The notes under the pieces were generated by a model. It ran no database searches. It was given only the letters and a program-made list of their open reading frames with translations, and had not been told where the DNA came from. Below are positions 51,160 through 60,772 of a stretch of DNA of 64,000 bases, piece after piece; the first letter of the stretch is position 1; every line of letters starts with the position of its first letter. Source of the DNA: UBA12088 sp041920275 (GTDB lineage: Bacteria; Patescibacteriota; Minisyncoccia; Phycocordibacterales; UBA12088). The stretch lies in NCBI GenBank assembly GCA_041920275.1, contig JAYRSE010000001.1, forward strand, positions 1-64,000, written 5' to 3'. A program made the position numbers and the translations under genes.

Positions 51160-52554
51160 TCACCATTCCTCGTCCGCGCCGCCCGCGGTCGATGTTTCTT
51201 CGAAACCGGCCATGTGTGACTTGTCGATCGAGAGGTAACTTGTTTTCTTTGCGTCGAAATACAGGTCGATCTTTCCTACCGGACCGTTTCGATGTTTCTC
51301 GACCAAGATCTCGGTCATGTTGTTACGTTCGTTCGGGTCCGCGTTCTTATCTTCGCGATGAATGAACATCACCACGTCGGCGTCTTGTTCGATGGAACCC
51401 GAATCACGAAGGTCCGAGAGACGCGGCTTGCCACCACGTTGCTCGACAGCGCGTGAAAGCTGTGAGAGGGCGAGTACCGGCACATCGAGTTCGCGTGCAA
51501 GCCCCTTGAGCGAGCGTGAGATCTCCGTCACCTGCTGGACGGTCGAATCGGCGGAATGTTTACCGGTGGGGCTCATGAGTTGCAGATAGTCTACGATGAT
51601 GAGCCCGAGTCCATGCTCGCGCTTCATGCGTCGTGCGACGGAGCGCATCGAGAGTATGTTGTTGCCGGGTTTGTCGTCCATATAGATCGGAGCGGTGGAT
51701 AATCGATCGATCGCTTCTCGCACTTGTTCGAATTCGGTGTCCGTGGTCAGGTTTCCGGTACGCAATTTCCATGCATCGACCCGCGCTTCGCTTGCCAACA
51801 TACGGTCGACCAACTGTTGCGAGCTCATCTCGAGCGAAAAGATGCCCACGGCCGTGCCGTGCTGGATCGATGTTTGTCGCGCGATGTCGAGTGCAAGGGC
51901 GGTCTTTCCGACCGATGGACGTGCCGCAAGGATGATAAGGTCGGACCGTTGCAACCCCGCAAGTAGGTTGTCGAGCGAGGGGAAACCGGTGGGAATCCCG
52001 CGCATCTCATCTTTCGATTTTTGGAGCGTCTCAAAACGATCCCATGCCGATACCAGTTCGTCACGCATGGCGACGAATTTGTGAAGTGAAGGAGTGTTGG
52101 TGATCTCCATCAAGCGTTTTTCCGCGGAGTCGAGGACATCTTCGAGCTCTCTGCTTTCATCGAAACCGAGCTCCGCGATGAATTCCGCCCCTTCGATGAG
52201 CGCTCGCAAGGTCGCGGTCTTGCCGACCAATCGCGCGTAGTGGTATGCGTTCGCGCTCGCGGGGACGGTGTTCGCAAGGTCGGCAAGGTATGTTCTTCCT
52301 CCTATACGTTCGAGGTCCTTGGTGGCCTTGAGACGCTCCGAGACCGAAAGTACGTCGATGGGGTCGCTTTTTACAAAAAGGTCTCGGATCGCAGCGAAGA
52401 TCGTTCGATGCTTTTCGACATAGAAACTATCGGAAGAGACGATATCGGAGACGTCATACATGCAGTCCGGCTTGAGCATGATCGCGCCCAGTAGACCCTT
52501 TTCGGCATCGATCGCTTGAGGTGGAATGCGGACATGTCCGAGCGAGTTCGACAT
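51160..52554 (-). CDS. dnaB: Replicative DNA helicase DnaB
   Basis: 464 residues. N-terminal helical domain starting with IPPQAIDAEKGLLGAIML, then a RecA-like motor with Walker A ARPSVGKTALA (near 215), Walker B LIIVDYLQLM, and the finger region SDLRDSGSIEQDADVVMFIH. Hexameric fork helicase. Full length. No intein. Followed by recR. Divergent from holB, with a hairpin element in the spacer. Confidence 0.97.
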   Translation of the reverse strand: MSNSLGHVRIPPQAIDAEKGLLGAIMLKPDCMYDVSDIVSSDSFYVEKHRTIFAAIRDLFVKSDPIDVLSVSERLKATKDLERIGGRTYLADLANTVPASANAYHYARLVGKTATLRALIEGAEFIAELGFDESRELEDVLDSAEKRLMEITNTPSLHKFVAMRDELVSAWDRFETLQKSKDEMRGIPTGFPSLDNLLAGLQRSDLIILAARPSVGKTALALDIARQTSIQHGTAVGIFSLEMSSQQLVDRMLASEARVDAWKLRTGNLTTDTEFEQVREAIDRLSTAPIYMDDKPGNNILSMRSVARRMKREHGLGLIIVDYLQLMSPTGKHSADSTVQQVTEISRSLKGLARELDVPVLALSQLSRAVEQRGGKPRLSDLRDSGSIEQDADVVMFIHREDKNADPNERNNMTEILVEKHRNGPVGKIDLYFDAKKTSYLSIDKSHMAGFEETSTAGGADEEW

Positions 52555-52629
52555 AGTTGGTACATTGTATCACCTTCGGACGGTTCGCGTATTTTGACAA
52601 AAGTGTGGACACGGTGCACTAACGGGGGA

Positions 52630-52770
52630 TATCACGAAAGGACCATTTCGCGCACATCTCGAAAAGGCCGCTTCGTCAACGCTGTGTTGTTGAGAGACCG
52701 CTCCTGGGCGTTTTTCCAAGTCGCAGTCTCTCGCCCGAACATGTTGACTTTCGCCACGGTTTCCCTTAAC
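52630..52770 (+). repeat. Hairpin element copy D (divergent)
   Basis: Fills much of the 314-bp dnaB-holB spacer. GTCAAC (52675-52680) pairs with GTTGAC (52743-52748), and GAGAGAC (52692-52698) with GTCTCTC (52726-52732). The 41-nt core has the same length as in copy A and keeps CCGCTCC and GGGCG, but GGTCTTA is changed to AGTCGCA. The rest of the spacer holds the divergent promoters. Confidence 0.65.
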
Positions 52771-52868
52771 AGAGTATGAGGTGGGTGTGGCAGTTGCCCC
52801 GGGGGACCGGCTCGGGCGATCGATCGTTTCGGTTCTCATGCGCGTTCATTGTGTGATACTATGAACTC

Positions 52869-53534
52869 ATGACCGCACACCACGCTGTTGTCTATGAGGG
52901 GGACCGCTCTGCGGGATCACAGGTCGCACGATCGTACATAGAGGATGTCCTTGGCGTCAGATATCGGTCCAATCCGGACGTCTGCATCATCGAAGGTGAA
53001 CAGTGTACGATACATGATGTGCGCGCACTCAAAGATCGTGCGTATCGTCATGCGTTCGGTGTCGTGCAGGTATTCATCATTGCGTTCGATCGCTTCACGG
53101 TGCAGGCTCAGAACGCATTGTTGAAACTTCTCGAGGAACCGGCTTCGAATACTCATGTGGTGCTTCTCATACCCACGCTCGAGCATTTCATTCCGACCGT
53201 GCGGTCGCGTTTGGAATACGGTGGTGCTGTGCGAGCGGAACACCCCCCCGAACTGCCGTTTGCGCGTGATTTTTTGCGCGCATCCCCCGAAGAGCGCATC
53301 GCTCTCTTGGGTCCTCTTACCAAAAGTGTTCCCGATGCGGAAAAGCCTGCAGCACGGTCTCGCGCGTCTCGGATACTGGATGCGCTTGAGTCATCGCTTG
53401 AGGCATATGGTCCGAGAACACATGCGGATTCGTTACGTGAGGTGTTGTTCGTTCGTCGATACCTTGTCGACACGAGCAGCTCTCTCAAGATGCTGTTCGA
53501 ACACCTTGCGATCACGTTAGATCGTGTCGCATGA
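52869..53534 (+). CDS. holB: DNA polymerase III delta-prime-like clamp-loader subunit
   Basis: 221 residues. The AAA+ clamp-loader core is seen in DRFTVQAQNALLKLLEEPAS and THVVLLIPTLEHFIPTVRSR (sensor 1 with the arginine). It lacks a Walker A motif, as delta-prime of E. coli does functionally, and lacks the usual C-terminal collar length (about 330 residues in E. coli). Helps load the sliding clamp. A GATACT box ends nine nt before the ATG. Confidence 0.8.
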   Translation: MTAHHAVVYEGDRSAGSQVARSYIEDVLGVRYRSNPDVCIIEGEQCTIHDVRALKDRAYRHAFGVVQVFIIAFDRFTVQAQNALLKLLEEPASNTHVVLLIPTLEHFIPTVRSRLEYGGAVRAEHPPELPFARDFLRASPEERIALLGPLTKSVPDAEKPAARSRASRILDALESSLEAYGPRTHADSLREVLFVRRYLVDTSSSLKMLFEHLAITLDRVA

Positions 53535-53620
53535 ACGGTTTTTCGCACGTGATCGCTTTGGAGTCCGGTGGCACCTTGCGGTATCATGCGAGTGTGTTAC
53601 CCGTATAACGGTATATATCT

Positions 53621-54076
53621 ATGCACACAAGATCAATCATCATCGCGGTGCTTTTACTCATCATCTTCGCACTCTCGGTCAATTTGGCGGTCAGGGGTCG
53701 CAACTCGGAGACCGCTCGTTCGCTCGCCGGGTCGTTCGAGGAATGTGCGCGGCAAGGGAATCCTGTTGCGGAATCATATCCGCGACAATGCACGGATGCG
53801 GGTGGAGCAGTGCATGTGGAACCGTCGTTGGTTGCTGAGCCGGTGGTCGATTTTGGTGATCCACGTTTGACCGTCGCATCCGCACGAGACATGGCTCTCG
53901 AGGCATCTGTATGCACTCGTGAAGGGACGGTTGGTGATTTCGAGACGTTCGATTTCGAGACCGGTGCGTGGCGTTTCTCCATCAAAGGATCCGTTCGAGA
54001 ATTTTGCTCGCCCGCATGTGTGGTGTATGACGGAACGGGAAGTGTGGAGTTCGAGTGGCGTTGCGAGGATGAGTAG
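53621..54076 (+). CDS. Exported protein with a C-GNP-YPRQC domain
   Basis: 151 residues. N-terminal anchor or signal (about 5-24), then ECARQGNPVAESYPRQCTDA, a small disulfide domain pattern common in Parcubacteria proteins, and a C-terminal beta-rich part with three more cysteines. Function unknown. No clear ribosome-binding site. Confidence 0.65.
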   Translation: MHTRSIIIAVLLLIIFALSVNLAVRGRNSETARSLAGSFEECARQGNPVAESYPRQCTDAGGAVHVEPSLVAEPVVDFGDPRLTVASARDMALEASVCTREGTVGDFETFDFETGAWRFSIKGSVREFCSPACVVYDGTGSVEFEWRCEDE

Positions 54077-54237
54077 ACAAACGGTGTCGGAGTTGATGCG
54101 GACACTTTCCGAGTCGGGGATATTGGGATATACTTTCACATACTCTGTCATCGGTTCGTGTGCGGGAGGCGTAAGTGAGGGAATGCGCACGGACATGAGG
54201 AACTTACCAGGTTCGTCGGCGCTGTTCACACATCACC

Positions 54238-54786
54238 ATGTACAATTTCACTACATTCGAACAATCGCTTAGGTCGGTGCAGGAACGTTTTCGTCAAGAG
54301 CTTGCCACGATACGTACCGGTCAGGCGGCACCGTCCATATTGGATCGTGTTCGTGTCGATGCGTACGGTACGCAGGTGCCCATTCAGCAAGTGGGGAGTA
54401 TCACGATCGAGGATGCTCGGACGCTGCGGGTCTCAGCATGGGATCGCGCGCAGGTTCGCGCGCTTGAAGTGGCGATACGGGAAGCGGACCTTGGGGTTTC
54501 CGTTTCCGCAGATGAGAAAGGGGTGCGGGTCTGTTTTCCCGAGCTTACGAGCGATCGACGCACACAACTCACCAAGCTTGCCCGCTCGAAACTCGAAGAA
54601 GCGCGCACCGGTGTTCGTCAGGCGCGCGACCATGTGTGGCAGGACATTCAAAAGATGGAAAAAGACAAACTTCTCTCAGAAGACGATAAATTTCGCGCAA
54701 AGGAGGACATGGAACGACGGGTGCGTGAATCGAATGACGTGCTTGAGAGCATGATGCGCACCAAGGAGGAAGAACTTGAAGCGTAG
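54238..54786 (+). CDS. frr: Ribosome recycling factor
   Basis: 182 residues. Pattern ELATIRTGQAAPSILDRVRV, the middle beta domain (IEDARTLRVSAWDRA) and the C-terminal helix LEARTGVRQARDHVWQD-type. Splits the post-termination ribosome together with EF-G. Full length. Next gene is rseP. Confidence 0.95.
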   Translation: MYNFTTFEQSLRSVQERFRQELATIRTGQAAPSILDRVRVDAYGTQVPIQQVGSITIEDARTLRVSAWDRAQVRALEVAIREADLGVSVSADEKGVRVCFPELTSDRRTQLTKLARSKLEEARTGVRQARDHVWQDIQKMEKDKLLSEDDKFRAKEDMERRVRESNDVLESMMRTKEEELEA

Positions 54787-54846
54787 TCTCTGCCGACACT
54801 CAGCCCCTCGTACACCGTTCGATTACTTTTCACACCCATACCGATC

Positions 54847-55971
54847 ATGAGCATACTCATATTCATTGCCGTCCTTGTTGTTCTCATTCTCGTTCACGAG
54901 CTCGGACATTTTGCGGTCGCCAAGTGGTTCGGGATCAGGGTCGATGAATTCGGTATCGGTTTTCCTCCAAAGGTGTGGGGGAAGAAGTACGGTGAGACCG
55001 AGTATACCCTGAATGCATTGCCGATCGGCGGTTTCGTTCGCATTTGGGGTGAAGATCCGACGCAGGAACACTACGAAAACGGTCCCGAAAGTGAGCGAAG
55101 TTTCGTAAAGAAACCTCGGTATGTCCAAGCGTTGGTACTGGTCGCCGGTGTCGGCATGAACTTCCTGCTCGCATTCGTGCTCTATACGATGACCTTCATG
55201 CTCGGCATGCCGACCGCCATCGATGAGAGTGAGGTCGGTCTATCGACATCCGAAACGCGATTGCTCGTCGAGGGTACGGTGCCGGACAGCCCGGCCGCCG
55301 ATGCTCTGAAGTATAACGACGAGATCCTGAAGCTTTCTTCCGGTAGCGAAGTGCTTGGAGCAGGTGAGGCGATCGTTCCAAGTGCCGTGATCGGTTTCGT
55401 GCAAGAGCATGCCGGTCAACCGATCGTGTTTAAAGTCTTGCGCGGCGGCGAGGAGGTTATGGTCGAACTTACATCTCGTGCGGGACTTGATCCCGAGGAT
55501 CCCGAAAAGGAGCTCGTTGGAGTGCAAATGCAATTGGTGGGCACGCTTGCGTCCGGTCCGTTCGAATCGATCAAGAAGGGGATGGTCCATACCTACGACA
55601 GCCTGCTTCGGGTGTCTTCCGGACTCGGTCATTTCTTCATGCAGGCGATCCGTGGCGATGCGGATCTTGACCAGGTGGCAGGCCCCGTCGGTATGGCGGG
55701 CATGGTTGGTGAGCAGGCGTCGCGTGGCTTTACTTGGCTCCTTGCGTTCGCTGCGCTGATCTCGCTCAATCTTGCAGTGATCAACCTTTTGCCGATACCG
55801 GCACTCGATGGTGGTCGTCTGCTTTTTGTACTCATCGAAGCGATCACACGGCGACCCATCAAGCCGGCGTTTGCGGTGCGTGCGAACCAACTTGGATTCT
55901 TGGCGCTTCTGGCACTCATGGCGGTCGTGACCTTGAGCGATCTTTTCAAATTGTTCGGAACGTCGCAGTAA
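54847..55971 (+). CDS. rseP: Site-2 intramembrane protease RseP
   Basis: 374 residues, at least four transmembrane helices. Zinc site HELGHF in helix 1, the second metal motif NLLPIPALDGGRL, and one PDZ domain (about 125-205). Cleaves anti-sigma factors and leftover signal peptides in the membrane. Could act on the membrane partner of the sigma factor encoded at 21803, which is inference. Confidence 0.93.
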   Translation: MSILIFIAVLVVLILVHELGHFAVAKWFGIRVDEFGIGFPPKVWGKKYGETEYTLNALPIGGFVRIWGEDPTQEHYENGPESERSFVKKPRYVQALVLVAGVGMNFLLAFVLYTMTFMLGMPTAIDESEVGLSTSETRLLVEGTVPDSPAADALKYNDEILKLSSGSEVLGAGEAIVPSAVIGFVQEHAGQPIVFKVLRGGEEVMVELTSRAGLDPEDPEKELVGVQMQLVGTLASGPFESIKKGMVHTYDSLLRVSSGLGHFFMQAIRGDADLDQVAGPVGMAGMVGEQASRGFTWLLAFAALISLNLAVINLLPIPALDGGRLLFVLIEAITRRPIKPAFAVRANQLGFLALLALMAVVTLSDLFKLFGTSQ

Positions 55972-55984
55972 TGAATCGGGACGG

Positions 55985-56860
55985 TCAATTTCCCGTACCA
56001 AGAAGGAACGCCTCGTAGGACATCTCTTTTTTCCCCTCAGGGATCACCCTCGTTATCTCGAACAAGTCGTTCCGATACACGGCATCTGTGATCTTGACCC
56101 GTATCGCCGAACCCGTATCGGTGCGGGTGTGATAGTAGAATGTTCCAGGCCATCCATCCATGGCGCAAAATCGCAGGTACTGTCGGTATGCCGTTTGTGT
56201 TCTGTCGAGTTCTCCATCTTCTTTTTTAAATTTCTTCGTGAAGGTCGCGTGTGTATGATCTTGCTCGTGTGGTGTGATCGAACCTGTCATCCAAAGGGGA
56301 ATCACCTCGGCAAGCAGACGTCCGCCCTCGCGAAAGAGTATCTCATCAAGGATGTTTCCGCGCACCGGCCACTCCGGCAGTTCCACGGTCGCCTGAGCGA
56401 CCAAGGGACCGTGGTCCACTTTTTCGTCAAGCTGTATGATCGATACACCCACCGCATCCCGCGCGTCGTCAAGGATCGCGCTTCGTACGGGCGATGGCCC
56501 GCGATACTTCGGGAGCAGGGAAGGATGCACGTTCAGTACCCCGTATTGCGGGTGAGCGAGTGCCCACCCGGGGAGAATGATGTTGTACGCTGCCACAATG
56601 AATAGATCAAAAGGAGTGTTCGCGAGTTCTGGAAGCGTGCTCGGATCTTTGAGCGATGCGGTCTGCAGTACCGGTATACCCGCACGGTCCGCCCATGTTT
56701 TGACCGGCGGAGGAGTGAGTGAGAGGCGCCGCCCGGCCGGCATATCCGGTGCGGTCACAATGAGGTCGGGAACGAAACCACGTTCGCGCAATTCGTCAAG
56801 TACCCACACAGCGAGCGTCGGTGTGCCAAAAAAAACGGTTCCTTGATTCGCATTTCGCAT
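55985..56860 (-). CDS. fmt: Methionyl-tRNA formyltransferase
   Basis: 291 residues from ATG 56860 (MRNANQGTVFFGTPTLAVWV). Formylates initiator Met-tRNA with 10-formyl-THF. Catalytic region FDLFIVAAYNIILP, NVHPSLLPKYRGPSPV and QLDEKVDHGPLVAQ. Slightly short C-terminal domain. The start is set by AAGGAT 7 nt upstream. An ATG two codons earlier is possible. Follows def in the same operon, as in many bacteria. Confidence 0.93.
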   Translation of the reverse strand: MRNANQGTVFFGTPTLAVWVLDELRERGFVPDLIVTAPDMPAGRRLSLTPPPVKTWADRAGIPVLQTASLKDPSTLPELANTPFDLFIVAAYNIILPGWALAHPQYGVLNVHPSLLPKYRGPSPVRSAILDDARDAVGVSIIQLDEKVDHGPLVAQATVELPEWPVRGNILDEILFREGGRLLAEVIPLWMTGSITPHEQDHTHATFTKKFKKEDGELDRTQTAYRQYLRFCAMDGWPGTFYYHTRTDTGSAIRVKITDAVYRNDLFEITRVIPEGKKEMSYEAFLLGTGN

Positions 56861-56879
56861 GGCCATATCCTTCGGTTCA

Positions 56880-57407
56880 TCATGCACTTTGAACCCCGTC
56901 GTGTTTCTTTGTGACAACATCCCACAGTTCGCCGGCACTGTCGATGAAAAGCACCCCATCGAGATGATCGGTCTCGTGTTGGAACGCTTGAGCCATGAGT
57001 CCACCAGCACCGCGGACGAACTTGACTCCGTGCTCATCGTACGCCTCTATGGTCACGTTCGTCGAACGTATGATAGTGCCGTACTTTCCGCGCACCGAAA
57101 GGCATCCCTCGTCGACACGGTGTTTCCGCTTCGAACGTTTGATGATGTTGGGGTTGATGAACACAAAGTGTTCGTCCGCGTTCTCGACCCCGTCTTTCGG
57201 GGCGAACACTTTACGAGAGAGTATGAAGATTCGGAGTGGTATGCCGATCTGTGGCGCCGCGAGCGCCGCACCGTCCGGCTCAGCGTTCAACGCCTGTTCC
57301 ATGTCATGCAAGATCGTCCGAACGCGTTGTCCGGAGATCTCACTGATCGGTACCTCCTCGGCACGCTTTCTCAGTACCGTTTCTCCCACTTGTACGATTG
57401 TGCGCAT
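56880..57407 (-). CDS. def: Peptide deformylase
   Basis: 175 residues from ATG 57407 (MRTIVQVGETVLRKRAEEVP). The three metal-site motifs are GAALAAPQIGI, EGCLSV and QHETDHLDG. Removes the N-formyl group. A TATAGT box eight nt before the ATG (57415-57420, minus strand) gives it its own leaderless promoter inside the end of priA. Confidence 0.95.
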   Translation of the reverse strand: MRTIVQVGETVLRKRAEEVPISEISGQRVRTILHDMEQALNAEPDGAALAAPQIGIPLRIFILSRKVFAPKDGVENADEHFVFINPNIIKRSKRKHRVDEGCLSVRGKYGTIIRSTNVTIEAYDEHGVKFVRGAGGLMAQAFQHETDHLDGVLFIDSAGELWDVVTKKHDGVQSA

Positions 57408-57414
57408 GGATTGC

Positions 57415-57420
57415 ACTATA
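57415..57420 (-). promoter_or_regulatory. -10 box (TATAGT) of def, leaderless
   Basis: On the minus strand, the last T is eight nt before the A of the start codon at 57407. Confidence 0.5.
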
Positions 57421-57472
57421 ACAAACATCAGGTGTCTTCTCCAGTGTCGGACGTTCCGGGACACGCGGGTCA

Positions 57473-59374
57473 TCAAAATACCCCGACGGGATTCACTGTG
57501 ACCTGTACGATCGGTGGGAATGTTGAGAGTGTTTCAATGAGTCGCTTGTCCGGCCAGGAGGAGCGTCCGATGCGGAGGAACCCGTGCATTTGGATCTTTC
57601 CGCCTGTAACTTTGAGCACTTGCGGATAGATCGCGAATCGATGAACCGCGAGCCGCTCGCTTACTTGGTGCATGATGTCTCGAGTCTGGGATTCGGTCCC
57701 GGTGACGGTCAGTTTAATGAGTACGGTGTATGGGGGGTATCCCATGCGTTTCCGCATCGCAAGCTCGCTTCGGTAGAATCCGGAGAAGTTGCCGTTGAGC
57801 GCGAGAGAAAAAATGTTCGTATCAGGGTGGCGCGTCTGGAGTAAGAATGATCGGGTGGCCATCTCATGCAGGCGAGTCAGTGTGCCGGTGATGCGTTCGT
57901 ATATGTTCCAGTTCGCAAGCGAAAGAAGTGAGTCGAGCGAGACGACCGCCACCACGGGTACGCTGTGCCGTATGTAAGGGAGTGAAAGTTCGGTGCCGAC
58001 AAGGATGGACGCGGGAGTGTTGGCGAAATCGTTCGCCGTGCACAATGCGTCACGGTGTGATGGTGCGGTATCGCTCGAGAGTTCGTATACCGTCGTGTTC
58101 GGAAGTCCCGCACGCACTTCTCGTACCACTTGCTCAATACCTATTCCGAGTGTCTCGAGTCGCCAGCTGGTGCAATGTGCGCATCGTTCACGCGCACTGC
58201 GGACCGCCCCACAGCTGTGGCACATGAAGTGATTTCCCGTTTCTCCCGAGTGGAGTACTACGGATGCGCCACACTCAGCACAGGTCACCACGGTCCCGCA
58301 GTCGCCGCACAGAGTGACCGGCGATAATCCACGGCGCGCGACATAGAGGAACACTCGCTCGCCCTCTGCTATGGCGGATCCGATGTGTGTGCGGAGTTCG
58401 GCTCCAACGGCTCGGAAACGCTGCTTTGGGGGACGCGCGAGACCTGCCTGTGAAAGGATGCATGCCTCCGCGTTGAATCGGAATCGATGGTGTCCCGTCA
58501 CCACCTCTTCGTACTCCCCACACTCTTTGCGATACACGCTCTCAATCGAAAGCGGAAGGTCTGCGAGGTACATCTGTCCTCCGAGCGCGTTTGCGTATTC
58601 CAGGGCGAGCGTGCGTTGATCGATCACAGGGTGGTTGCGTGCGCGGTACATATCGCTCGCTTCGTGTTCGAGTGCGATGGCGCAAAGATCGTTCCGAGGC
58701 AATCCCAAGAACGCCGGCGTCGTGACGAACAGGATCGGATGACTTTCCTCAAGTGCGGCACGCACCAGCTTCTTCTGTGTGGCGGCCGTGAAGCCGCTGT
58801 GTAACAGAACGGCGTACCGTTCGATACCTCCACGGAGTGTTTCGTAAAGAGATTCCGCTTCTATGATGGTGGGCGCGACTATGGCGATCGAACCGCCGCT
58901 CGCGAACGCCTCACGGATGGTGCTTTTATAGAATTCACAACGGTGTTCGAACAATCCCTGGAATACACGCGGTACGATGTGGCCGCGCATTCGCGGCTTC
59001 GTTGGGCCGTTCGTATGTCCGACGCCGACAAGGTCGCGGAACACGTTCGGAACGTACCGGGCGAATAGTGCGGAGGGTGAGACCGCGTGTTGTTCCGCGG
59101 TCTTCAGTATCGCTTCGAAGTAGGCGGCCGTGAGCGATGCGTGCGGGGTTTGCTGACGGATCTTTCGTAGCGGATAGGAGGCGGCGCGTACCGAACTGCG
59201 CACTTCACGAGCGTCTCGGACGTTCGAGACAATCGCCTGCACCTCCTTGGTGCGCATGGGTACGGAAACGATCGCGCCTATGGGATAAGAAACGGCGCTG
59301 AAATAGGTACACGCGTGCGCGGTTCGACTCTGGGTAAGCGGTAGCACATCGACCGTGAACATGGCGGTCGTCAT
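57473..59374 (-). CDS. priA: PriA-like primosomal protein with degenerate helicase motifs
   Basis: 633 residues (E. coli PriA 732). The N-terminal 3' DNA-binding domain and both zinc-binding CxxC pairs are present (CGDC, CAEC, CHSC, CAHC, about 345-400), as is the C-terminal GYPPY domain. The Walker A position (usually GxTGSGKTE) reads QGLFEHRCEFYK, the DEEH position reads ALEHEAS, and motif VI (usually QVAGRAGR) reads RLHEMATR. It therefore probably cannot hydrolyse ATP and may act as a DNA- and protein-binding restart scaffold. Start could be 59362 instead. Confidence 0.85.
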   Translation of the reverse strand: MTTAMFTVDVLPLTQSRTAHACTYFSAVSYPIGAIVSVPMRTKEVQAIVSNVRDAREVRSSVRAASYPLRKIRQQTPHASLTAAYFEAILKTAEQHAVSPSALFARYVPNVFRDLVGVGHTNGPTKPRMRGHIVPRVFQGLFEHRCEFYKSTIREAFASGGSIAIVAPTIIEAESLYETLRGGIERYAVLLHSGFTAATQKKLVRAALEESHPILFVTTPAFLGLPRNDLCAIALEHEASDMYRARNHPVIDQRTLALEYANALGGQMYLADLPLSIESVYRKECGEYEEVVTGHHRFRFNAEACILSQAGLARPPKQRFRAVGAELRTHIGSAIAEGERVFLYVARRGLSPVTLCGDCGTVVTCAECGASVVLHSGETGNHFMCHSCGAVRSARERCAHCTSWRLETLGIGIEQVVREVRAGLPNTTVYELSSDTAPSHRDALCTANDFANTPASILVGTELSLPYIRHSVPVVAVVSLDSLLSLANWNIYERITGTLTRLHEMATRSFLLQTRHPDTNIFSLALNGNFSGFYRSELAMRKRMGYPPYTVLIKLTVTGTESQTRDIMHQVSERLAVHRFAIYPQVLKVTGGKIQMHGFLRIGRSSWPDKRLIETLSTFPPIVQVTVNPVGVF

Positions 59375-59425
59375 TGTACCATGCCGCGTGGTTTTCGGTA
59401 GGCATGTAAGATCGTCGTGGTGACG

Positions 59426-60772
59426 TCACTGCGCATCTCCGTGTGCGGTCTCGTTCGTGCAGGTTTCGTGTACGATGTCGATGTGTGCCCCGAGCGTGCG
59501 CAGGCGGCCGGCGATATCTTGGTATCCTCGATTGATCATGTAGACGTTGCGGAGCACCGATCTCCCGGTGGCGCCAAGCATGGCAACAAGAAGCACCGCT
59601 GCGGGACGAAGCGCCGGGGGTGCCATGAGTTCCGCCGGACGCAAACGAGTTGGTCCTTCGATGAAGATGCGATGGGGATCGGCAAGCATGGTCTCCGCAC
59701 CGAGTTTGTCGAGTTCGGTGAGGTATATTGCCCGTTTCTCGTACATCCAATCGTGAATGAGCGTCGTCCCTTTCGCCTGTGTTGCGATGACCGCAAAAAA
59801 GGGTAAGTTGTCCATATTGAGGCCCGGGTATGGTCGCGCATGTATCTTGTCTTCGACCGCGGTGAGGGTGCTCGGATGTGTCCTGATATCGACAAGTCTG
59901 GTCCGCTTGTTGTACGACCGGTACCGACGCACGATGTCATACTTGAAGCCCATTTTCTCAAGAACGAGAAGTTCCTGCTCCAAGAAATCGATCGGTGCGC
60001 GGGTGATGAGTATTGATGAGCGGGTTACGATCGCCGCGGAAAGGTAGAACATCGCCACTACCGGATCCTCGGAAAGCTCGTATACGATGGGGACGGAAAT
60101 GCTCCGCTTTCCATGGACCACAAGCGTGGTGGTACCAACCCCTTCGATGCGCACCCCGCATCGTTCAAGGTAGTGGCATACTTCTTGCACCTGATAGTTT
60201 GCGCTCGCGTACTTTATGGTGGTCTTTCCCGAGATGCTTGCGGCGGCAAGTAGAGCATTCTCCGTTGCGGTATCGCTCGATTCGTACATCACGATCTCGG
60301 ACGGGTAGAGACCGCCGTGGGTCACGTGCCACCACCCGTCCTTCGTGTCTATGGAAACACCGAGGCGTTCGAGTGCATAGAAGTGAGGGCGCACCGTTCG
60401 GCTGCCCAGGCGACACCCGCCCGCGTGGGGGAGTTTAAAGTCCTTCAGATGAGCGATGAGCGGTCCGATGAACATGATGATCGAACGTGTCTTTCGAGCC
60501 GCATGCTCGTCCAGTTTTTCAAGGTCAAAGTGTTTCGGAGGGACGATCACCATGTCGTCCTTTTCCCACACAATGGAAACACCGATCGATTCCAGTACTT
60601 CCACCAGGCGTTTTACTTCCTCGATGCGCGGCACTCGACGCAAGGTCGTCGGTGCTTTATTGAGCAGTGCGGCGGCAATGAGTCCCATGGCGCCATTCTT
60701 AGAGGTGTCGACCCGGATGGACCCGGTGAGTGGGACACCGCCGTTCACGACAAAATGCATGCTTTGTTCCAT
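59426..60772 (-). CDS. murA: UDP-N-acetylglucosamine 1-carboxyvinyltransferase (MurA)
   Basis: 448 residues from ATG 60772 (MEQSMHFVVNGGVPLTGSIR). First committed step of peptidoglycan synthesis, adding enolpyruvate to UDP-GlcNAc. KNGAMGLIAAALL holds the conserved KN pair, and HAGGCRLGSRTVRPH carries the catalytic cysteine in GGC, the residue targeted by fosfomycin. EPSP-synthase fold, typical length. A TATACT box (60782-60787, minus) lies ten nt upstream. Adjacent to mreB, so cell-wall genes cluster here. Confidence 0.92.
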   Translation of the reverse strand: MEQSMHFVVNGGVPLTGSIRVDTSKNGAMGLIAAALLNKAPTTLRRVPRIEEVKRLVEVLESIGVSIVWEKDDMVIVPPKHFDLEKLDEHAARKTRSIIMFIGPLIAHLKDFKLPHAGGCRLGSRTVRPHFYALERLGVSIDTKDGWWHVTHGGLYPSEIVMYESSDTATENALLAAASISGKTTIKYASANYQVQEVCHYLERCGVRIEGVGTTTLVVHGKRSISVPIVYELSEDPVVAMFYLSAAIVTRSSILITRAPIDFLEQELLVLEKMGFKYDIVRRYRSYNKRTRLVDIRTHPSTLTAVEDKIHARPYPGLNMDNLPFFAVIATQAKGTTLIHDWMYEKRAIYLTELDKLGAETMLADPHRIFIEGPTRLRPAELMAPPALRPAAVLLVAMLGATGRSVLRNVYMINRGYQDIAGRLRTLGAHIDIVHETCTNETAHGDAQ

